Shown here in pieces: positions 44,407 to 55,661 of a stretch of 64,000 nucleotides of DNA. The notes under the pieces were generated by a model. It worked only from the letters and a program-made list of their open reading frames with translations. It did not search any database and was not told where the DNA came from. The translations under genes and the position numbers were made by a program. The DNA is from Byssovorax sp. GTDB lineage: Bacteria > Myxococcota_A > Polyangia > Polyangiales > Polyangiaceae. The stretch is taken from NCBI GenBank assembly GCA_025362495.1, contig JANYGI010000220.1, positions 30,285 through 94,284 on the forward strand. Direction: 5' to 3'. The first letter of the stretch is position 1. Every line of letters begins with the position of its first letter.

Positions 44407-47176
44407 TGTGGATCACCTCGCGATCGGGATCGTCGAGCAGCTCGATCGCGCGCTTGACGACGCTCACCGTGAACTCGGATCCGTCGGTGAGCAGCTGCTC
44501 GAGCTGCGGGCGGAGCCGCTCCAGGCCGAGCTCGCCGACGTGGTACGCGGCGAGGCATTGCAGCGTCTCGCCGCCGCTGTCGAGGAGCGCGCCGAGCAGC
44601 GCCTCGTACGGGTACGGCTCGAGCCGCCGGAGCGGCTCCGCGCTGCTGAAACGATCGGCGTCGGGGATGTCGTCGACGAGCGCGAGGACGGCGCCGCGCA
44701 GGGGCTCTTCGAGGATGTGCTCGAGCAGCTCGCGGCTGCTGGCGCGCGCGCCCGGATCCTTGCTCTCGAGGCCGAGGTACATCCGCTTCCAGTCTTCGCC
44801 CGGGTGCGCGAGGCCGAGCAGGCGGAAGAGCCGCTCGATCGCCTTGGTCTGGCGATCGCGGAGGATGGCCTCGATCAGCTCGCCGCCGGCGGTGGCCCGC
44901 GTCACGTCGTCGGCGACGCCCAGCGTGAGCGCGATCCGCCATCCGATGAGCTGGTAGGTCCCGGCGACGGTGCGATCGATCGCCCGCGCGAGCATGCCGG
45001 CGTCGAGGCGGATGCGCGGGCTCTGCGCGCGGATGCGCCCCAGCGCGCGCAGCATCTGGAAGCGCACGAGGCCGTCCGGCTCTTCGAGCAAGCCGCGCAG
45101 CAGCATCGGCGCCGCGTCGCGCGCGCGGAAGTAGCTCAGCGTCCGCGGGATGTAGCGGCGCATCGCGGGCCCGAGCGAGCGATCGGCGAGCGACCGCGCG
45201 AGGAACTCGAGGCCCTGCTTGCCCGTGGTCGCGAAGGCCGCGCGCGCCGCCGCCCGGACGCGCCGCTTCATCAGCATCGGCAGGAGCACCGGCAGGAAGC
45301 GGGGGCTGCCGACGCGCTCGATCGCGCCCGCCGTCTCGCGCAGCACCGCGACGTCGTCCGACGCGGCGAGGATCGTCAACACCTCGTCGAACGCGGCGGC
45401 GGGGCGGTCGCGCAAAGCGGTGGCGATCGCCAGCTGCACCGGCGCGGCGCTCTCGCGCGCAAGCTTCTCGAGCTCCCGTCGCGCGGCCGCGGCCTCGGGG
45501 ACACCCGGTGACGCCAGCCCGACCAGCGCCGTCGCGCGCACCGCCTCGCTCGGATCCTGGAGCGCCTTGCGCAGGACGCTGGGCTCGGGTCGCACCACCG
45601 AACGCGCGCGCAGGGCCGCCGCGCGCACCTCGGGATCCGCGTTCGCGAGCAGGCGATCGGCGATGACGACGAAGTCCGTTCGCCTTGATTTTTCGAGGAT
45701 CGCGAGCGCCCGCAGCACGACCGCGCGCGACGGGTGATAGAGGATCAGCGCGGGGATGAGGCGCGCGCGATCCTCGGCCTCGAGCAGATCGAGCGCGCCG
45801 ATCACCTCGGTGTCCTCGCTCGAGCTCAGCGCAGCGATCAGGATCTCGAGCGACACCAGATCGAGGGGCGGGAGCTCGACGTGCGCCTCGATCCCGCCGC
45901 GCTGGAGCTTGACGCGAAAGAGATCGAGGTAGTGGCGCTTCACGTTGATCGCGAGGGCGATCCACACGACGGCGAGCGCCACGATCCCGATCGCCAGGTA
46001 GGTGGAGACGCCGGCGCGCGCGGCCACGAAGAGGATCGCCACCGAGGCGATCACCTGCCCGCCGCGGCGACCGAAGATGTCCGCGAGCCGCTTCGCGGTG
46101 CCCCGGGCCTCGCGCGCGATCGGCACGTAGAGCAGCTCGACGCCGGTGTTGTGGAGCGAGTAGCGCAGCGATCCATCCGCCGCGACGAGCAGCAGCGCGG
46201 GGAGCAGCCCGAAGCCGAGCGCGACCCCGAGCGCGCCGACGATGAACAGCCCCGGCAGGATCGTCAGCGCGCGGCTGACGCTGAGCACGCGGAGGAGCCA
46301 CGGGACGAGGAACACCTGCGCGACGAGGCCGAGCCCGTTCTCGGCGATGTTCAGCGTGGCGAAGAATTTCCCGAGCTTCGCGGGCTCGATGTGGTGCACG
46401 ACCGCGCTGTTGAAGAGGTAGTTGACCCCGGTGAGGACGATGGTCGAGACCAGCGCGAGCAGCGTCAGCCGCGCCACGTACGGATCGGCCTGGAGCAGAT
46501 CGCGGCTGGTCGGCGGGGGCGCCGCCGGGGCGCCCTCGACCTCGACCTCGGGCGCCGCTGCGCTCGCGCCCAGCACGGCTATCGACGCCAGGCCGCTCGC
46601 GACCAGCGGCACGCACGCCGCGAGGATGAGGTGACGCGACTCGGCCACGGCAGTGACGCCGCGCGCCGCCGCCGAGCCCACCACCGCGCCGAGGACGCCG
46701 CCTGCGCCGATGAAGGCATAGACCTTCTTGGCCTGCGTGATCGTGTAAAGCTCGCTCACGACGAGCCAGAACTGGGTGACGATCGTCGTCGCGTAGAGCC
46801 CGACCCAGACATAGAGTCCGTAGAGGACCAATGGGCTGCGCGTCCACCAGCTCAGCCCCCAGAACGCGAAGGTGACCCCGGCCGCTCCGGCGAGCATCAC
46901 CGTGAGCACATGGCGGCTCTGGAATCGGGCGAACGCGTGCTGCATCCGCGCGACCACGACGACCCCGAGCGTCACCGCGAGATAGACCCACGGCAAATGC
47001 GATACGGGCAGTCGAGCGAGGAACAGCGCATCCCGCGCCGTCTCGAGGATCGCGTGTCCCGCCATCACCGCGGCGAGCGTGAGGAACGCCCCGACGGCAG
47101 CGCGGTTGGCCGGGTTTAATCGGCTCAGCAACGAGGGCAGCTCGGCGCCCGATCCAGGTCGATTCGGAGCGTTCAC
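44390..47176 (-). CDS. NTT-type transporter fused to HEAT repeats
   Basis: A 928-residue protein. Residues 30-420 carry the NTT/Npt membrane domain, about 11-12 helices, with VSELYTITQAKKVYAFIGAGGVLGAVVG and a VPIAREARGTAKRLADIFGRRGG loop. Residues 440-928 are HEAT-type helical repeats (for example ADPEVRAAALRARSVV, SEAVRATALVGLASPG, DGLVRFQMLRALGRI). Such fusions are known in some free-living bacteria but have no assigned role. The gene overlaps the cNMP-domain gene by 17 nt and starts 2 nt after the outer-membrane gene stop, so all are likely co-transcribed. Confidence 0.9.
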   Translation of the reverse strand: MNAPNRPGSGAELPSLLSRLNPANRAAVGAFLTLAAVMAGHAILETARDALFLARLPVSHLPWVYLAVTLGVVVVARMQHAFARFQSRHVLTVMLAGAAGVTFAFWGLSWWTRSPLVLYGLYVWVGLYATTIVTQFWLVVSELYTITQAKKVYAFIGAGGVLGAVVGSAAARGVTAVAESRHLILAACVPLVASGLASIAVLGASAAAPEVEVEGAPAAPPPTSRDLLQADPYVARLTLLALVSTIVLTGVNYLFNSAVVHHIEPAKLGKFFATLNIAENGLGLVAQVFLVPWLLRVLSVSRALTILPGLFIVGALGVALGFGLLPALLLVAADGSLRYSLHNTGVELLYVPIAREARGTAKRLADIFGRRGGQVIASVAILFVAARAGVSTYLAIGIVALAVVWIALAINVKRHYLDLFRVKLQRGGIEAHVELPPLDLVSLEILIAALSSSEDTEVIGALDLLEAEDRARLIPALILYHPSRAVVLRALAILEKSRRTDFVVIADRLLANADPEVRAAALRARSVVRPEPSVLRKALQDPSEAVRATALVGLASPGVPEAAAARRELEKLARESAAPVQLAIATALRDRPAAAFDEVLTILAASDDVAVLRETAGAIERVGSPRFLPVLLPMLMKRRVRAAARAAFATTGKQGLEFLARSLADRSLGPAMRRYIPRTLSYFRARDAAPMLLRGLLEEPDGLVRFQMLRALGRIRAQSPRIRLDAGMLARAIDRTVAGTYQLIGWRIALTLGVADDVTRATAGGELIEAILRDRQTKAIERLFRLLGLAHPGEDWKRMYLGLESKDPGARASSRELLEHILEEPLRGAVLALVDDIPDADRFSSAEPLRRLEPYPYEALLGALLDSGGETLQCLAAYHVGELGLERLRPQLEQLLTDGSEFTVSVVKRAIELLDDPDREVIHSVRAF

Positions 47177-47178
47177 GG

Positions 47179-48063
47179 TCAGGGTATCAGATACACGGGG
47201 ACGGCCTCGCCGCTCGCCCAGCGATAGCGCACGCCCAGCGTCCCGAGGTCGCCGCCGGTGAGGCCGATCGTGTCCTTGCTCGCCACCACGAAGGCGAAGG
47301 TGGCAAACAGATCGAGGTGATCGCTGATCTGGAGTCCCGCGGTCGGCCCGACGCGCACCGTGGTCAGGTTTCGACCGGGGTTCTCGATGACCTCGCCGAA
47401 GGCGCCGATCGTGAGATCGCGAAAGGTGAAGGCATAGCCGAGCCGCTGCCGCGCCAGGAGCGCCGGCTTCACCACGGTGTGGAGCGCCTCGTCGAAGACG
47501 TAGAGGCCCGCCGGGATACCGAGGATGCCCGACGCGCCCGCGATGCCGAACAAGCCGCCCACCGGGAGCGGGATCGAGAACGTCACCTCGGCGTCGAGCG
47601 CGACATAGCGCGACGGCTGCCCCGCTCGCGTGTCGATGTCATCACGGGTGTACGAGCGCTGGGGCGCGAGGAGCTTGTGGCTGAACGAGAAGGCGTAGCG
47701 CCCGCCCGCGCGGATATCGACGTAGCGCGAAGCCGCGCGGAGGCCCGCGTACTCGAGCACGCTGGAGCTGGTGATCGACGGCGAGATCTCGGCCCCGATC
47801 CACGACCAGTGCGGCCTTCCATACCCGATCGAGAGCCGGGGGCGAAAGTAGAGATACCCCACGTCGATCGTCGACGAGACGAAGAGCCGAGTCGCCCCGA
47901 GTGACCAGTACGTCTCCTCACCGATGGTGGCCGCGCCTGTCTTGGCAGGCCCGATGGAGGCCTGGCCGCCGTCGCTGGCGTTCTGCGCGCGCGCGGCGGT
48001 GGGGGCCGCGAGCAGCGCCGCGATCGCCGCGAGCTTCCAGGCGTGAAGGGTTCGTCCGCGCAT
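47179..48063 (-). CDS. Outer membrane beta-barrel protein, unknown role
   Basis: A 294-residue product from ATG 48063 with a signal peptide ending ARAQN. The mature part has alternating beta strands with aromatic edges (IDVGYLYFRPRLSIGY, YAFTFRDLTIGAFGE) and ends near a strand, consistent with an 8-12 strand barrel. I do not recognise the family. It lies 11 nt after the PAP2 phosphatase gene and 2 nt before the HEAT-fusion transporter gene, so it is in the same apparent operon. Confidence 0.8.
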   Translation of the reverse strand: MRGRTLHAWKLAAIAALLAAPTAARAQNASDGGQASIGPAKTGAATIGEETYWSLGATRLFVSSTIDVGYLYFRPRLSIGYGRPHWSWIGAEISPSITSSSVLEYAGLRAASRYVDIRAGGRYAFSFSHKLLAPQRSYTRDDIDTRAGQPSRYVALDAEVTFSIPLPVGGLFGIAGASGILGIPAGLYVFDEALHTVVKPALLARQRLGYAFTFRDLTIGAFGEVIENPGRNLTTVRVGPTAGLQISDHLDLFATFAFVVASKDTIGLTGGDLGTLGVRYRWASGEAVPVYLIP

Positions 48064-48074
48064 CGAGGTGGCCT

Positions 48075-48911
48075 TCAAAATGTGCCGAAGAGCGTGCCGC
48101 CTAGGGGCCCGGGGGCGAGCGTCCAGGTGACGGCGCCCGGCCTGGCGGCGCCGGACCCCGGGAGGATCGACCCGCCGGTGCGATAGTGAAGTAGCCACGG
48201 GAGCCCGAACCCCATCGCGGCGCCGACCGAGGACCCGACGAGGACATCCGTGATGTAGTGTTGATCGGCGAGGACCCGTAACGACGCCGTCGTGCCGGCG
48301 GCGAGCAGCGCCGTGACGCAGGCGAGCGTATCCGCTGCTCCGCCGCCGAACAGCTTGAAATGCAGGTGATGCGAGCACACGAGGCCCGCCGACGTGAACG
48401 ACGTCGACGAGTGGCCGCTGAAGAAGCTCCGGTAGCGGCTGGTGCTGGAGCAATCGAAGTTCTGGTTGGCCACGTCGGCGGGGCAGAGGCGACCATACGG
48501 GCGCTCGCGGCCCACCAGGTTGGACACCAGCGAGCTCGCGAACGCGTTGACGGCGAGCGCCTCGAGATCCATCTGCAACATCTGCGCGGCGACGTCCGGG
48601 CTCCTGTCCTTCAGGTACGCCGCGGCCAGCGCGTCGACGAAGAACGGGTAAGTGATGCTCACCGTGAGGAGCAGATCGCTGATGTCACGCGCGGTGTTGC
48701 GCCCCCGCAGCGTGGGGAGACGGAGGACGTTTCGCGCCGACTCGTCGAACCCGGTCGGGGTCTTGAACGCGCTCCCCACCGACGGGATGACGGCGAAGGG
48801 CAGCGCCCCTGCCGCGATGATCCCGGTGCCGATGAGCTCCGCCGTGCTGAAGCGCCGCCAGCGCGGGTTCCACACCAGATCCGGCGTGACGACGTTGGGG
48901 ACGAGGCGCAC
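48075..48911 (-). CDS. PAP2-family phosphatase, real start probably further upstream
   Basis: The first canonical start is GTG 48911 (278 residues). The core has the PAP2 acid phosphatase motifs: GRERPYGR (KxxxxxxRP-like), FFSGHSSTSF (PSGH-like), and RVLADQHYITDVLVGS (SRxxxxxHxxxD-like), so it should dephosphorylate a lipid or similar phosphate outside the membrane. The reading stays open upstream to 49,083 and encodes a typical signal peptide (hydrophobic core, then LASA before EP), but no ATG/GTG/TTG lies there; an ATT at 49,073 is the only candidate. The missing signal peptide in the short version argues the longer form is real. Confidence 0.85.
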   Translation of the reverse strand: MRLVPNVVTPDLVWNPRWRRFSTAELIGTGIIAAGALPFAVIPSVGSAFKTPTGFDESARNVLRLPTLRGRNTARDISDLLLTVSITYPFFVDALAAAYLKDRSPDVAAQMLQMDLEALAVNAFASSLVSNLVGRERPYGRLCPADVANQNFDCSSTSRYRSFFSGHSSTSFTSAGLVCSHHLHFKLFGGGAADTLACVTALLAAGTTASLRVLADQHYITDVLVGSSVGAAMGFGLPWLLHYRTGGSILPGSGAARPGAVTWTLAPGPLGGTLFGTF

Positions 48912-49333
48912 CGGAGCCGGTTCGGGAGCGAGGGCGGCCTTCGCGGTCTCGACCTTCGCGGCCGCGGGCGCAGCGGCCGGCGCGCTCGCAGGGACGGGCT
49001 CTGCACTCGCGAGGGTGGAGAGGCTCGATGCGATTGCGATCGCGCAGACGAGGAGTGCGACGGGGTGGCGAATGTGGCGAGGCTAGCGGCGCCCCCCGAT
49101 TCTCGCAAGCAAGACTATCGCCTACGAGCCGTGGCGAAGCACGATCCCGGCGTCGGGACGCTGACCGCCGACCCCATCGACATGCTCACCGAAGATATCC
49201 CCCGCCGTGCGACTCTGCCTCTCGACGAGGCAACGTGACTCGCCCCCAGCGCGATGCCCGGCGAAGGAGCGTAGTCTCAGCGGATCATTCCACGCGTTGA
49301 CAGCCGCATCCTTCGCGGGCTAATAGTTCGCAC

Positions 49334-50509
49334 ATGAAACATCTTCCCGCGCTGGCTCTCCTCGCCTTCTCCTCCGCTTCGCTCGCCGCCGGGTGCGGCA
49401 GCGGCGACACCGCGGCAACGAGCCACGGAACGAGCGGGAGCGCCTCGACCACCGGCTCTGGCAACGCCGGCGGCGGCGGTGGAGCCGCGATGACGACCGG
49501 CGTCGGCGGAGAGACGAGCAGCGTCGGTGGCGGCGCGACGACGGGGACCGGCACGACCACCGGCGCGACCACCGGCGCGACCGGATCGAGCACCTCCGGC
49601 AGCACGGGAGCCGGCGGCGGGATGATGGCAGTCGCCGATCCCGACCTCGATGGCCCGTATCCCTTCAAGGAGATCGACGACACCACCACCGTGGCTGCCA
49701 CGGGTCACATGGTGCCGATTCACGCCGCGTACCCCACGGGCGGCCCCACCGCTGGACCGTATCCCGTCATCCTCGTGGCGCACGGGTTCCAGCTCCCGCC
49801 TGCGCAGTACAATGGCTACGTCAAGCGACTCGCGAGCTTCGGTTACGTCGCGCTCACCGCGGATTTCCCCGCCTCGCTCTTCAGCGTCAACAACGTCGAG
49901 AACGCCAAAGACCTGCTCGGCGGCCTCGACTGGGCGGCGACGAAGGCCGAGCTCGCGGGCAAGGCCGACGTGAACAAGGCCGGCGCCACCGGCCACTCGC
50001 TCGGCGGCAAGGTCTCGATCATCGCCGCGTCGATGGACCCGCGGATCAAGGCCTCGATCACCCTCGATCCGGTCGACTCGTCGATGAACTGCACCCCGGC
50101 GAACTGCCCTGACGCCAGCAGCCTCGTCCCGATGCTCACCATCCCGACTGGCTTCCTCGGCGAGACGACCGACGCCACGGCCGGCGGCTTCGGGCAGGCC
50201 TGCGCGCCCGCCGCCGACAACTACACCACGTTCTACGCCGGCGCGAAGACGCCGAGCCTCGCGGTGACCGTCACGGGGGCCAACCACATGAGCTTCCTCG
50301 ACGACACCGCCTCGTGCGGCTTCACCTGCTCGTTTTGCAAGATGGCCACGGCCCCCAACGCGCAGGTGAATTCGCTCGCCAAGGCCTACGTGGTGGCCTT
50401 CTACGAGCGCCACCTCCGCGGGGACCTGGGCTACGACACCTACCTCACCGGCGCCAAGGCCCAGGCCCGCTACGTGACCACCAATCAGGCCACGATCGAG
50501 TCGAAGTAA
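49334..50509 (+). CDS. Alpha/beta hydrolase lipoprotein
   Basis: A 391-residue product with a signal peptide ending AAGC and a Gly/Ser/Thr-rich linker to about residue 95. The catalytic domain has VILVAHGFQ, the nucleophile elbow GHSLGG with Ser222, an acid candidate near SITLDPVD and a late His in GANHMSF. It resembles dienelactone hydrolase/chlorophyllase- or PETase-like enzymes; the substrate is not clear. The gene runs toward the universal stress protein gene with 6 nt between stops. Confidence 0.88.
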   Translation: MKHLPALALLAFSSASLAAGCGSGDTAATSHGTSGSASTTGSGNAGGGGGAAMTTGVGGETSSVGGGATTGTGTTTGATTGATGSSTSGSTGAGGGMMAVADPDLDGPYPFKEIDDTTTVAATGHMVPIHAAYPTGGPTAGPYPVILVAHGFQLPPAQYNGYVKRLASFGYVALTADFPASLFSVNNVENAKDLLGGLDWAATKAELAGKADVNKAGATGHSLGGKVSIIAASMDPRIKASITLDPVDSSMNCTPANCPDASSLVPMLTIPTGFLGETTDATAGGFGQACAPAADNYTTFYAGAKTPSLAVTVTGANHMSFLDDTASCGFTCSFCKMATAPNAQVNSLAKAYVVAFYERHLRGDLGYDTYLTGAKAQARYVTTNQATIESK

Positions 50510-50515
50510 CGGGGA

Positions 50516-50968
50516 TCAGGTCGCGGGCTTCTCGTCGTGGGGGGCTCGCTCGCGCAGCACCAGCACGGACTGCGACGCGTGATTGACCACCTTCGCCGCC
50601 GTGGTGCCGATCAGCCGATCGATGCCGCTGTAGCCGTGAGAGCCGATCACGATCATGTCCACGTCGTTGTGATCAGCCGCGGCGCAGATTGCCTGCCACG
50701 GAGTGCCGACGCCGATCACCGTCCCCAGGAGCAGCTCGGGCGGGACCTTCGTGGCCGCCTGCTCCAGATACCGCTTGGCCTCCGACTCGAGCAGATCGGC
50801 CAGCGACGCCGGGGACATCGAGTAAGCCTCGTGCGGAATGCCGACCGGGATGCCGACCGCGCGGAAAAGAAGCACCTTGCCGCCCCCGCGGCGGGCAAGC
50901 TCGACAGCCCTCTGCAGAACCCAGGCAGCCCGGGGTGAGGCATCCAATCCGACGAGAATCCGATCCAT
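50516..50968 (-). CDS. Universal stress protein (UspA family)
   Basis: A 150-residue single-domain Usp. It starts MDRILVGLDAS, and the ATP-binding loop is GSHGYSGIDRLIGTTAAKVV (G-x2-G-x9-G-S/T pattern). The gene is divergent from the phospholipase-D-family gene (85 nt apart). A second Usp gene lies 5 kb away. Both flank the globin-coupled two-component system, suggesting a shared link to oxygen or energy stress, but this is inference from location. Confidence 0.92.
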   Translation of the reverse strand: MDRILVGLDASPRAAWVLQRAVELARRGGGKVLLFRAVGIPVGIPHEAYSMSPASLADLLESEAKRYLEQAATKVPPELLLGTVIGVGTPWQAICAAADHNDVDMIVIGSHGYSGIDRLIGTTAAKVVNHASQSVLVLRERAPHDEKPAT

Positions 50969-51053
50969 GGCAACACGGCCTTTCCGATCGTGCGCATGCC
51001 TCTCTGGCCACGCCGACCCTTCACGACTGCGAACCTAGGCGCTTTCACGCCGC

Positions 51054-52316
51054 ATGCCAACGCGCGCGAGAACGTGCCCGACGGGCGGCGGCGCGTTTCG
51101 CTGCTCGCCGCCGCGGATCGACCAGGCTACACAGGCTGCCGACCGCTTCTTCGTCGCCGCCTTGCCCTCCCTCGATCACACCCTCCACCACGCTCCGTTC
51201 GCCGAGCTCACCGTCGGGACCCACCAGCTCGCCCTGCTCAAGGACGGCCGGCAGGCCTTCCCGGCGATGCTCGCGGCCATTGCCAAGGCCAAGCGCACGG
51301 TGTGCATCGAGACGTACATCCTGCGTTCGGACCGCACGGGGACGCTCTTCGCCGAAGCCCTGGCCGAGCGCGCGCGCGACGGGGTCGAGGTCAACCTGCT
51401 GTACGACGCGTGGGGCTCGTCCGTGGCGAGCTCGATGCTCGACCGCCTCCACCGCGCCGGCGTGCGGACGCTCGCGTTTCATCCGCTGCGTTTCTCGGGC
51501 AAACGGCGCGAGATCATCGCCCGGCTCACGCGCCGCGATCACAAGAAGACGCTGACGATCGACAGCGTCGTCGGCTTCACCGGCGGCCTCAACCTCGCCG
51601 ACGACTACGCGCCCGCGGAGCTCGGCGGCGGCGATTTTCGCGACACGCACGTCCGCATCGAGGGCCCTGCAGCGGCCGAGCTCGAGTACTTCTTCCTCCA
51701 GACCTGGCGGCGCGGCGGCGGCGCGGAAATCGACCGCCCGCGCTACGGCGGCGATGGGCGGAGGCCTGATCCGAGCGTGCAGATCGTCACCAGCGACGAG
51801 CGCCGTCGGCGGCACTCGATCCGCATGGAATACCTCGGCGCGATCCGCGGCGCGCGCGAGCGCATCTACATCACCAACCCCTATTTTTTGCCCACGATCC
51901 GCATCCTCCACGAGTTCGGCGAAGCGGCGAAGCGCGGCGTGGACGTGCGGATCATGGTGGCGGGCACGACCGACGTGCGCGCGGTCCTCTACGCCTCGCG
52001 ATCGATCTACGAGATGCTCCTCGAGGCCGGCGTGCGGATGTTCGAGTGGCGCGGTCGCGTGCTCCACGCGAAGACGGCGACGATCGACGGGCACTGGTCG
52101 ACGGTGGGGTCGTCGAACCTCGACTACCAGTCGCTGCGGCAGAACCTCGAGGTCAACGCCATCGTGAAGGGGCGCGAGCTCGCCGGGGCGCTCGAGCGCA
52201 TGTTCGAGGAGGACCTCACTCACTGCGTGGAGATCAACGCCGAGCGCTGGAGTCGCCGCTCGATGCTGAACCGCGCAGCCTCGTGGACCGCGTACCTGCT
52301 CCGCGACTGGCTCTAG
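51054..52316 (+). CDS. Phospholipase D-family protein, cardiolipin synthase-like
   Basis: A 420-residue protein with two HxKxxxxD motifs: HKKTLTID near 163 and HAKTATID near 340, each followed by the GG/GS-x-N segment typical of the family (GFTGGLN and GSSNLD). This is the arrangement of cardiolipin synthase ClsB-like enzymes, which join phosphatidylglycerol with another phospholipid. No N-terminal membrane helix is obvious, as in ClsB. The start codon is uncertain; ATG 51054 is the first in frame. It ends just before the hairpin array. Confidence 0.9.
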   Translation: MPTRARTCPTGGGAFRCSPPRIDQATQAADRFFVAALPSLDHTLHHAPFAELTVGTHQLALLKDGRQAFPAMLAAIAKAKRTVCIETYILRSDRTGTLFAEALAERARDGVEVNLLYDAWGSSVASSMLDRLHRAGVRTLAFHPLRFSGKRREIIARLTRRDHKKTLTIDSVVGFTGGLNLADDYAPAELGGGDFRDTHVRIEGPAAAELEYFFLQTWRRGGGAEIDRPRYGGDGRRPDPSVQIVTSDERRRRHSIRMEYLGAIRGARERIYITNPYFLPTIRILHEFGEAAKRGVDVRIMVAGTTDVRAVLYASRSIYEMLLEAGVRMFEWRGRVLHAKTATIDGHWSTVGSSNLDYQSLRQNLEVNAIVKGRELAGALERMFEEDLTHCVEINAERWSRRSMLNRAASWTAYLLRDWL

Positions 52317-52325
52317 TTCCGCCCG

Positions 52326-52434
52326 CCAAAAGTCTTGTCAGACTTTTGGGCCGCGACGCGGCCGCTTCGCGCGCGCGAACTAGCCTTGTTTCGATGGGGC
52401 TGCGCCCCATACCCCGCGCCCGCTGCGCGGGCGC
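52326..52434. repeat. Array of four hairpins (REP-like element)
   Basis: Four inverted repeats follow each other in about 110 bases: CCAAAAGTCT-TGTC-AGACTTTTGG (52,326-52,349), GGCCGCG-A-CGCGGCC (52,349-52,363), ATGGGGC-TGC-GCCCCAT (52,394-52,410) and GCGCCCGC-TGC-GCGGGCGC (52,416-52,434). Two share the TGC loop. The region lies between the phospholipase-D-family stop and the histidine kinase start. It could be an intergenic palindromic repeat or a terminator cluster; no coding is visible. The 52,435-52,622 rest of the gap shows nothing clear. Confidence 0.65.
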
Positions 52435-52622
52435 CCTGGCACTGACCGAACTTCGTCCCGTCAGCACCAGGAAGCGCACCGTTTGCAGCGTCGTACGCAG
52501 CGGGTGCGCCGCTTACGCCGCGGCGTCTCGCGCTCTCGCGCCGCTCGCGTGAGCTGGCCGGCTCGGCCCGGGGCGTGCAAGGCTCCGCGTGGTGGTACTG
52601 TCTGCCCGTGATTGCTGAGTCG

Positions 52623-54224
52623 ATGTTTGAGGAGATGAAGCGCTACATCCGCTTTGCGGACGAGGACGAGCGCCTCCTCGTGCTGCTCCGGCCGGTCGCG
52701 GCGCCGCATTTTCAGCGCATCGCCGCGGAGTTCTACGATCGCATCCGCGAGCACGAAGACGCGCACGCCGTGTTCACGGGAGAGGCCCAGATCGTCCGCC
52801 TGCAGAGCTCGCTCGTGCGCTGGATGGAGCGCGTCTGCTCCGCCCCGCACGACGAGGCCTACTTCGAGGAGACGGCGAAGATCGGCCGCATGCACGTGCG
52901 GATCGGCCTCCCGCAGCGCTACATGTTCACCGCGATGGCGCTGATCCGCGCGTCGCTCGAGCGCATCGCCGAAGAGCGCATGGGCGTCGATGGCCCGCGC
53001 GCGCGCGAGGCGATCTCGCGGGCGCTCGATCTCGAGCTGGCGATCATGCTGGAGACTTACCGCGACGCTTACGCGGCGCGGCTGCAGCACATCGAGCGCG
53101 AGGAGAAGCACGAGGCGCAGCGCACGCTGCGGCGCACCGAGCACCGCTACGTCAGCGCGGTCGAGCTCGCGCGCGCGCTGATCGTCGGCCTCGACAGCAA
53201 CGCGACGATCCGCCTCTTCAACCGCGAGTCCGAGCGCGTGACCGGGTTCGCGCGCGACGAGATCCTGGGCAAGCCCTTCATCGCCTCGCTCTTCGACGCC
53301 GAGCACCAGGAAGAGCAAGGCCCCCTGTTCCTCGCCGCCTCGGCGGGCACACGGCACCTGATCGACACGGTGGAAATCCCGCTGCGCACGCGCTCGGGTC
53401 AGCTCCGCGACGTGCTCTGGCAGCTCGCCTATGCGCCCTCCGACGGCGAGCCGGACGAGGTAGTCCTCTTCGCCATCGGCCGCGACGTCACCCACGAGAA
53501 CGCCCTCGCGGCCCGCGTCCGACAGAGCGAGAAGCTCGCCGCCGTGGGCACCCTCGCCGCCGGGCTCGCGCACGAGATCAGGAACCCTCTCAACGGCGCT
53601 CAGCTCCATATCACCTTCCTCGAACGTGCCTTGCGCAAGAGCGCCGCCGACGACGACGCGCTCGACGCCATCCTGGTCATTCGCGAAGAGATCAAGCGTC
53701 TGGGCGCCCTGGTGAGCGAGTTTCTCAACTTCGCGCGGCCCAAGCCCCTCGATCTCCAGCCCACGAGCGTGAGCGCCCTCTGCCAGCGGATCCTCCCCCT
53801 CACGGCTACGCCGCCAGGCGCGAAGATCGTCGTGCAAAGCCAGCTCCCTTCCACGGACTTCCTCGTCGAGATGGACGCCGCGAAGATGGAGCAGGTGCTG
53901 CTCAACCTGGTCCGCAACGCGGTCGAGGCGCTCGAGCCAGCCGGCAGCGGGACTGTCACGCTCCGCGCCCGTCGCAAGCCTCGTGTGGTGGTGATCGAGG
54001 TCGAGGACGACGGCCCCGGCCTCGTGAGCCCCGACGCGCCGATCTTCGATCCCTTCTTCTCGACCAAGGCCTCGGGCACCGGGCTCGGCCTGGCGATCGT
54101 GCATCGCATCGTCACCGACCACGAGGGCACGATCGAGGTCGACAGCCACCCTGGTCATACCGTATTTCGGATCTCCCTTCCCATCCGCTCTCCGCTCGCC
54201 GACGGCTCCCAACCCCAGGCGTGA
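52623..54224 (+). CDS. Globin-coupled PAS sensor histidine kinase
   Basis: A 533-residue protein from ATG 52623; an in-frame GTG at 52608 is also possible. Residues 1-150 form a protoglobin-type heme domain with the proximal His candidate His91 in [11 protein letters not shown], as in globin-coupled sensors. A PAS domain follows ([21 protein letters not shown]), then the kinase: H box [12 protein letters not shown] with His317, N box [11 protein letters not shown] boxes EDDGPGL and GTGLGLAIV. It should sense oxygen, NO or CO and phosphorylate the NtrC-type regulator encoded just downstream. No membrane helix is present, so it is cytoplasmic. Confidence 0.92.
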   Translation: MFEEMKRYIRFADEDERLLVLLRPVAAPHFQRIAAEFYDRIREHEDAHAVFTGEAQIVRLQSSLVRWMERVCSAPHDEAYFEETAKIGRMHVRIGLPQRYMFTAMALIRASLERIAEERMGVDGPRAREAISRALDLELAIMLETYRDAYAARLQHIEREEKHEAQRTLRRTEHRYVSAVELARALIVGLDSNATIRLFNRESERVTGFARDEILGKPFIASLFDAEHQEEQGPLFLAASAGTRHLIDTVEIPLRTRSGQLRDVLWQLAYAPSDGEPDEVVLFAIGRDVTHENALAARVRQSEKLAAVGTLAAGLAHEIRNPLNGAQLHITFLERALRKSAADDDALDAILVIREEIKRLGALVSEFLNFARPKPLDLQPTSVSALCQRILPLTATPPGAKIVVQSQLPSTDFLVEMDAAKMEQVLLNLVRNAVEALEPAGSGTVTLRARRKPRVVVIEVEDDGPGLVSPDAPIFDPFFSTKASGTGLGLAIVHRIVTDHEGTIEVDSHPGHTVFRISLPIRSPLADGSQPQA

Positions 54225-54235
54225 TAGGCACCCTC

Positions 54236-55654
<1,419 letters not shown>

Positions 55655-55661
55655 ACGAACG

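Noticed and set aside
52326..52434. CRISPR array
   Set aside because: The hairpins differ from each other and have no regular spacers.
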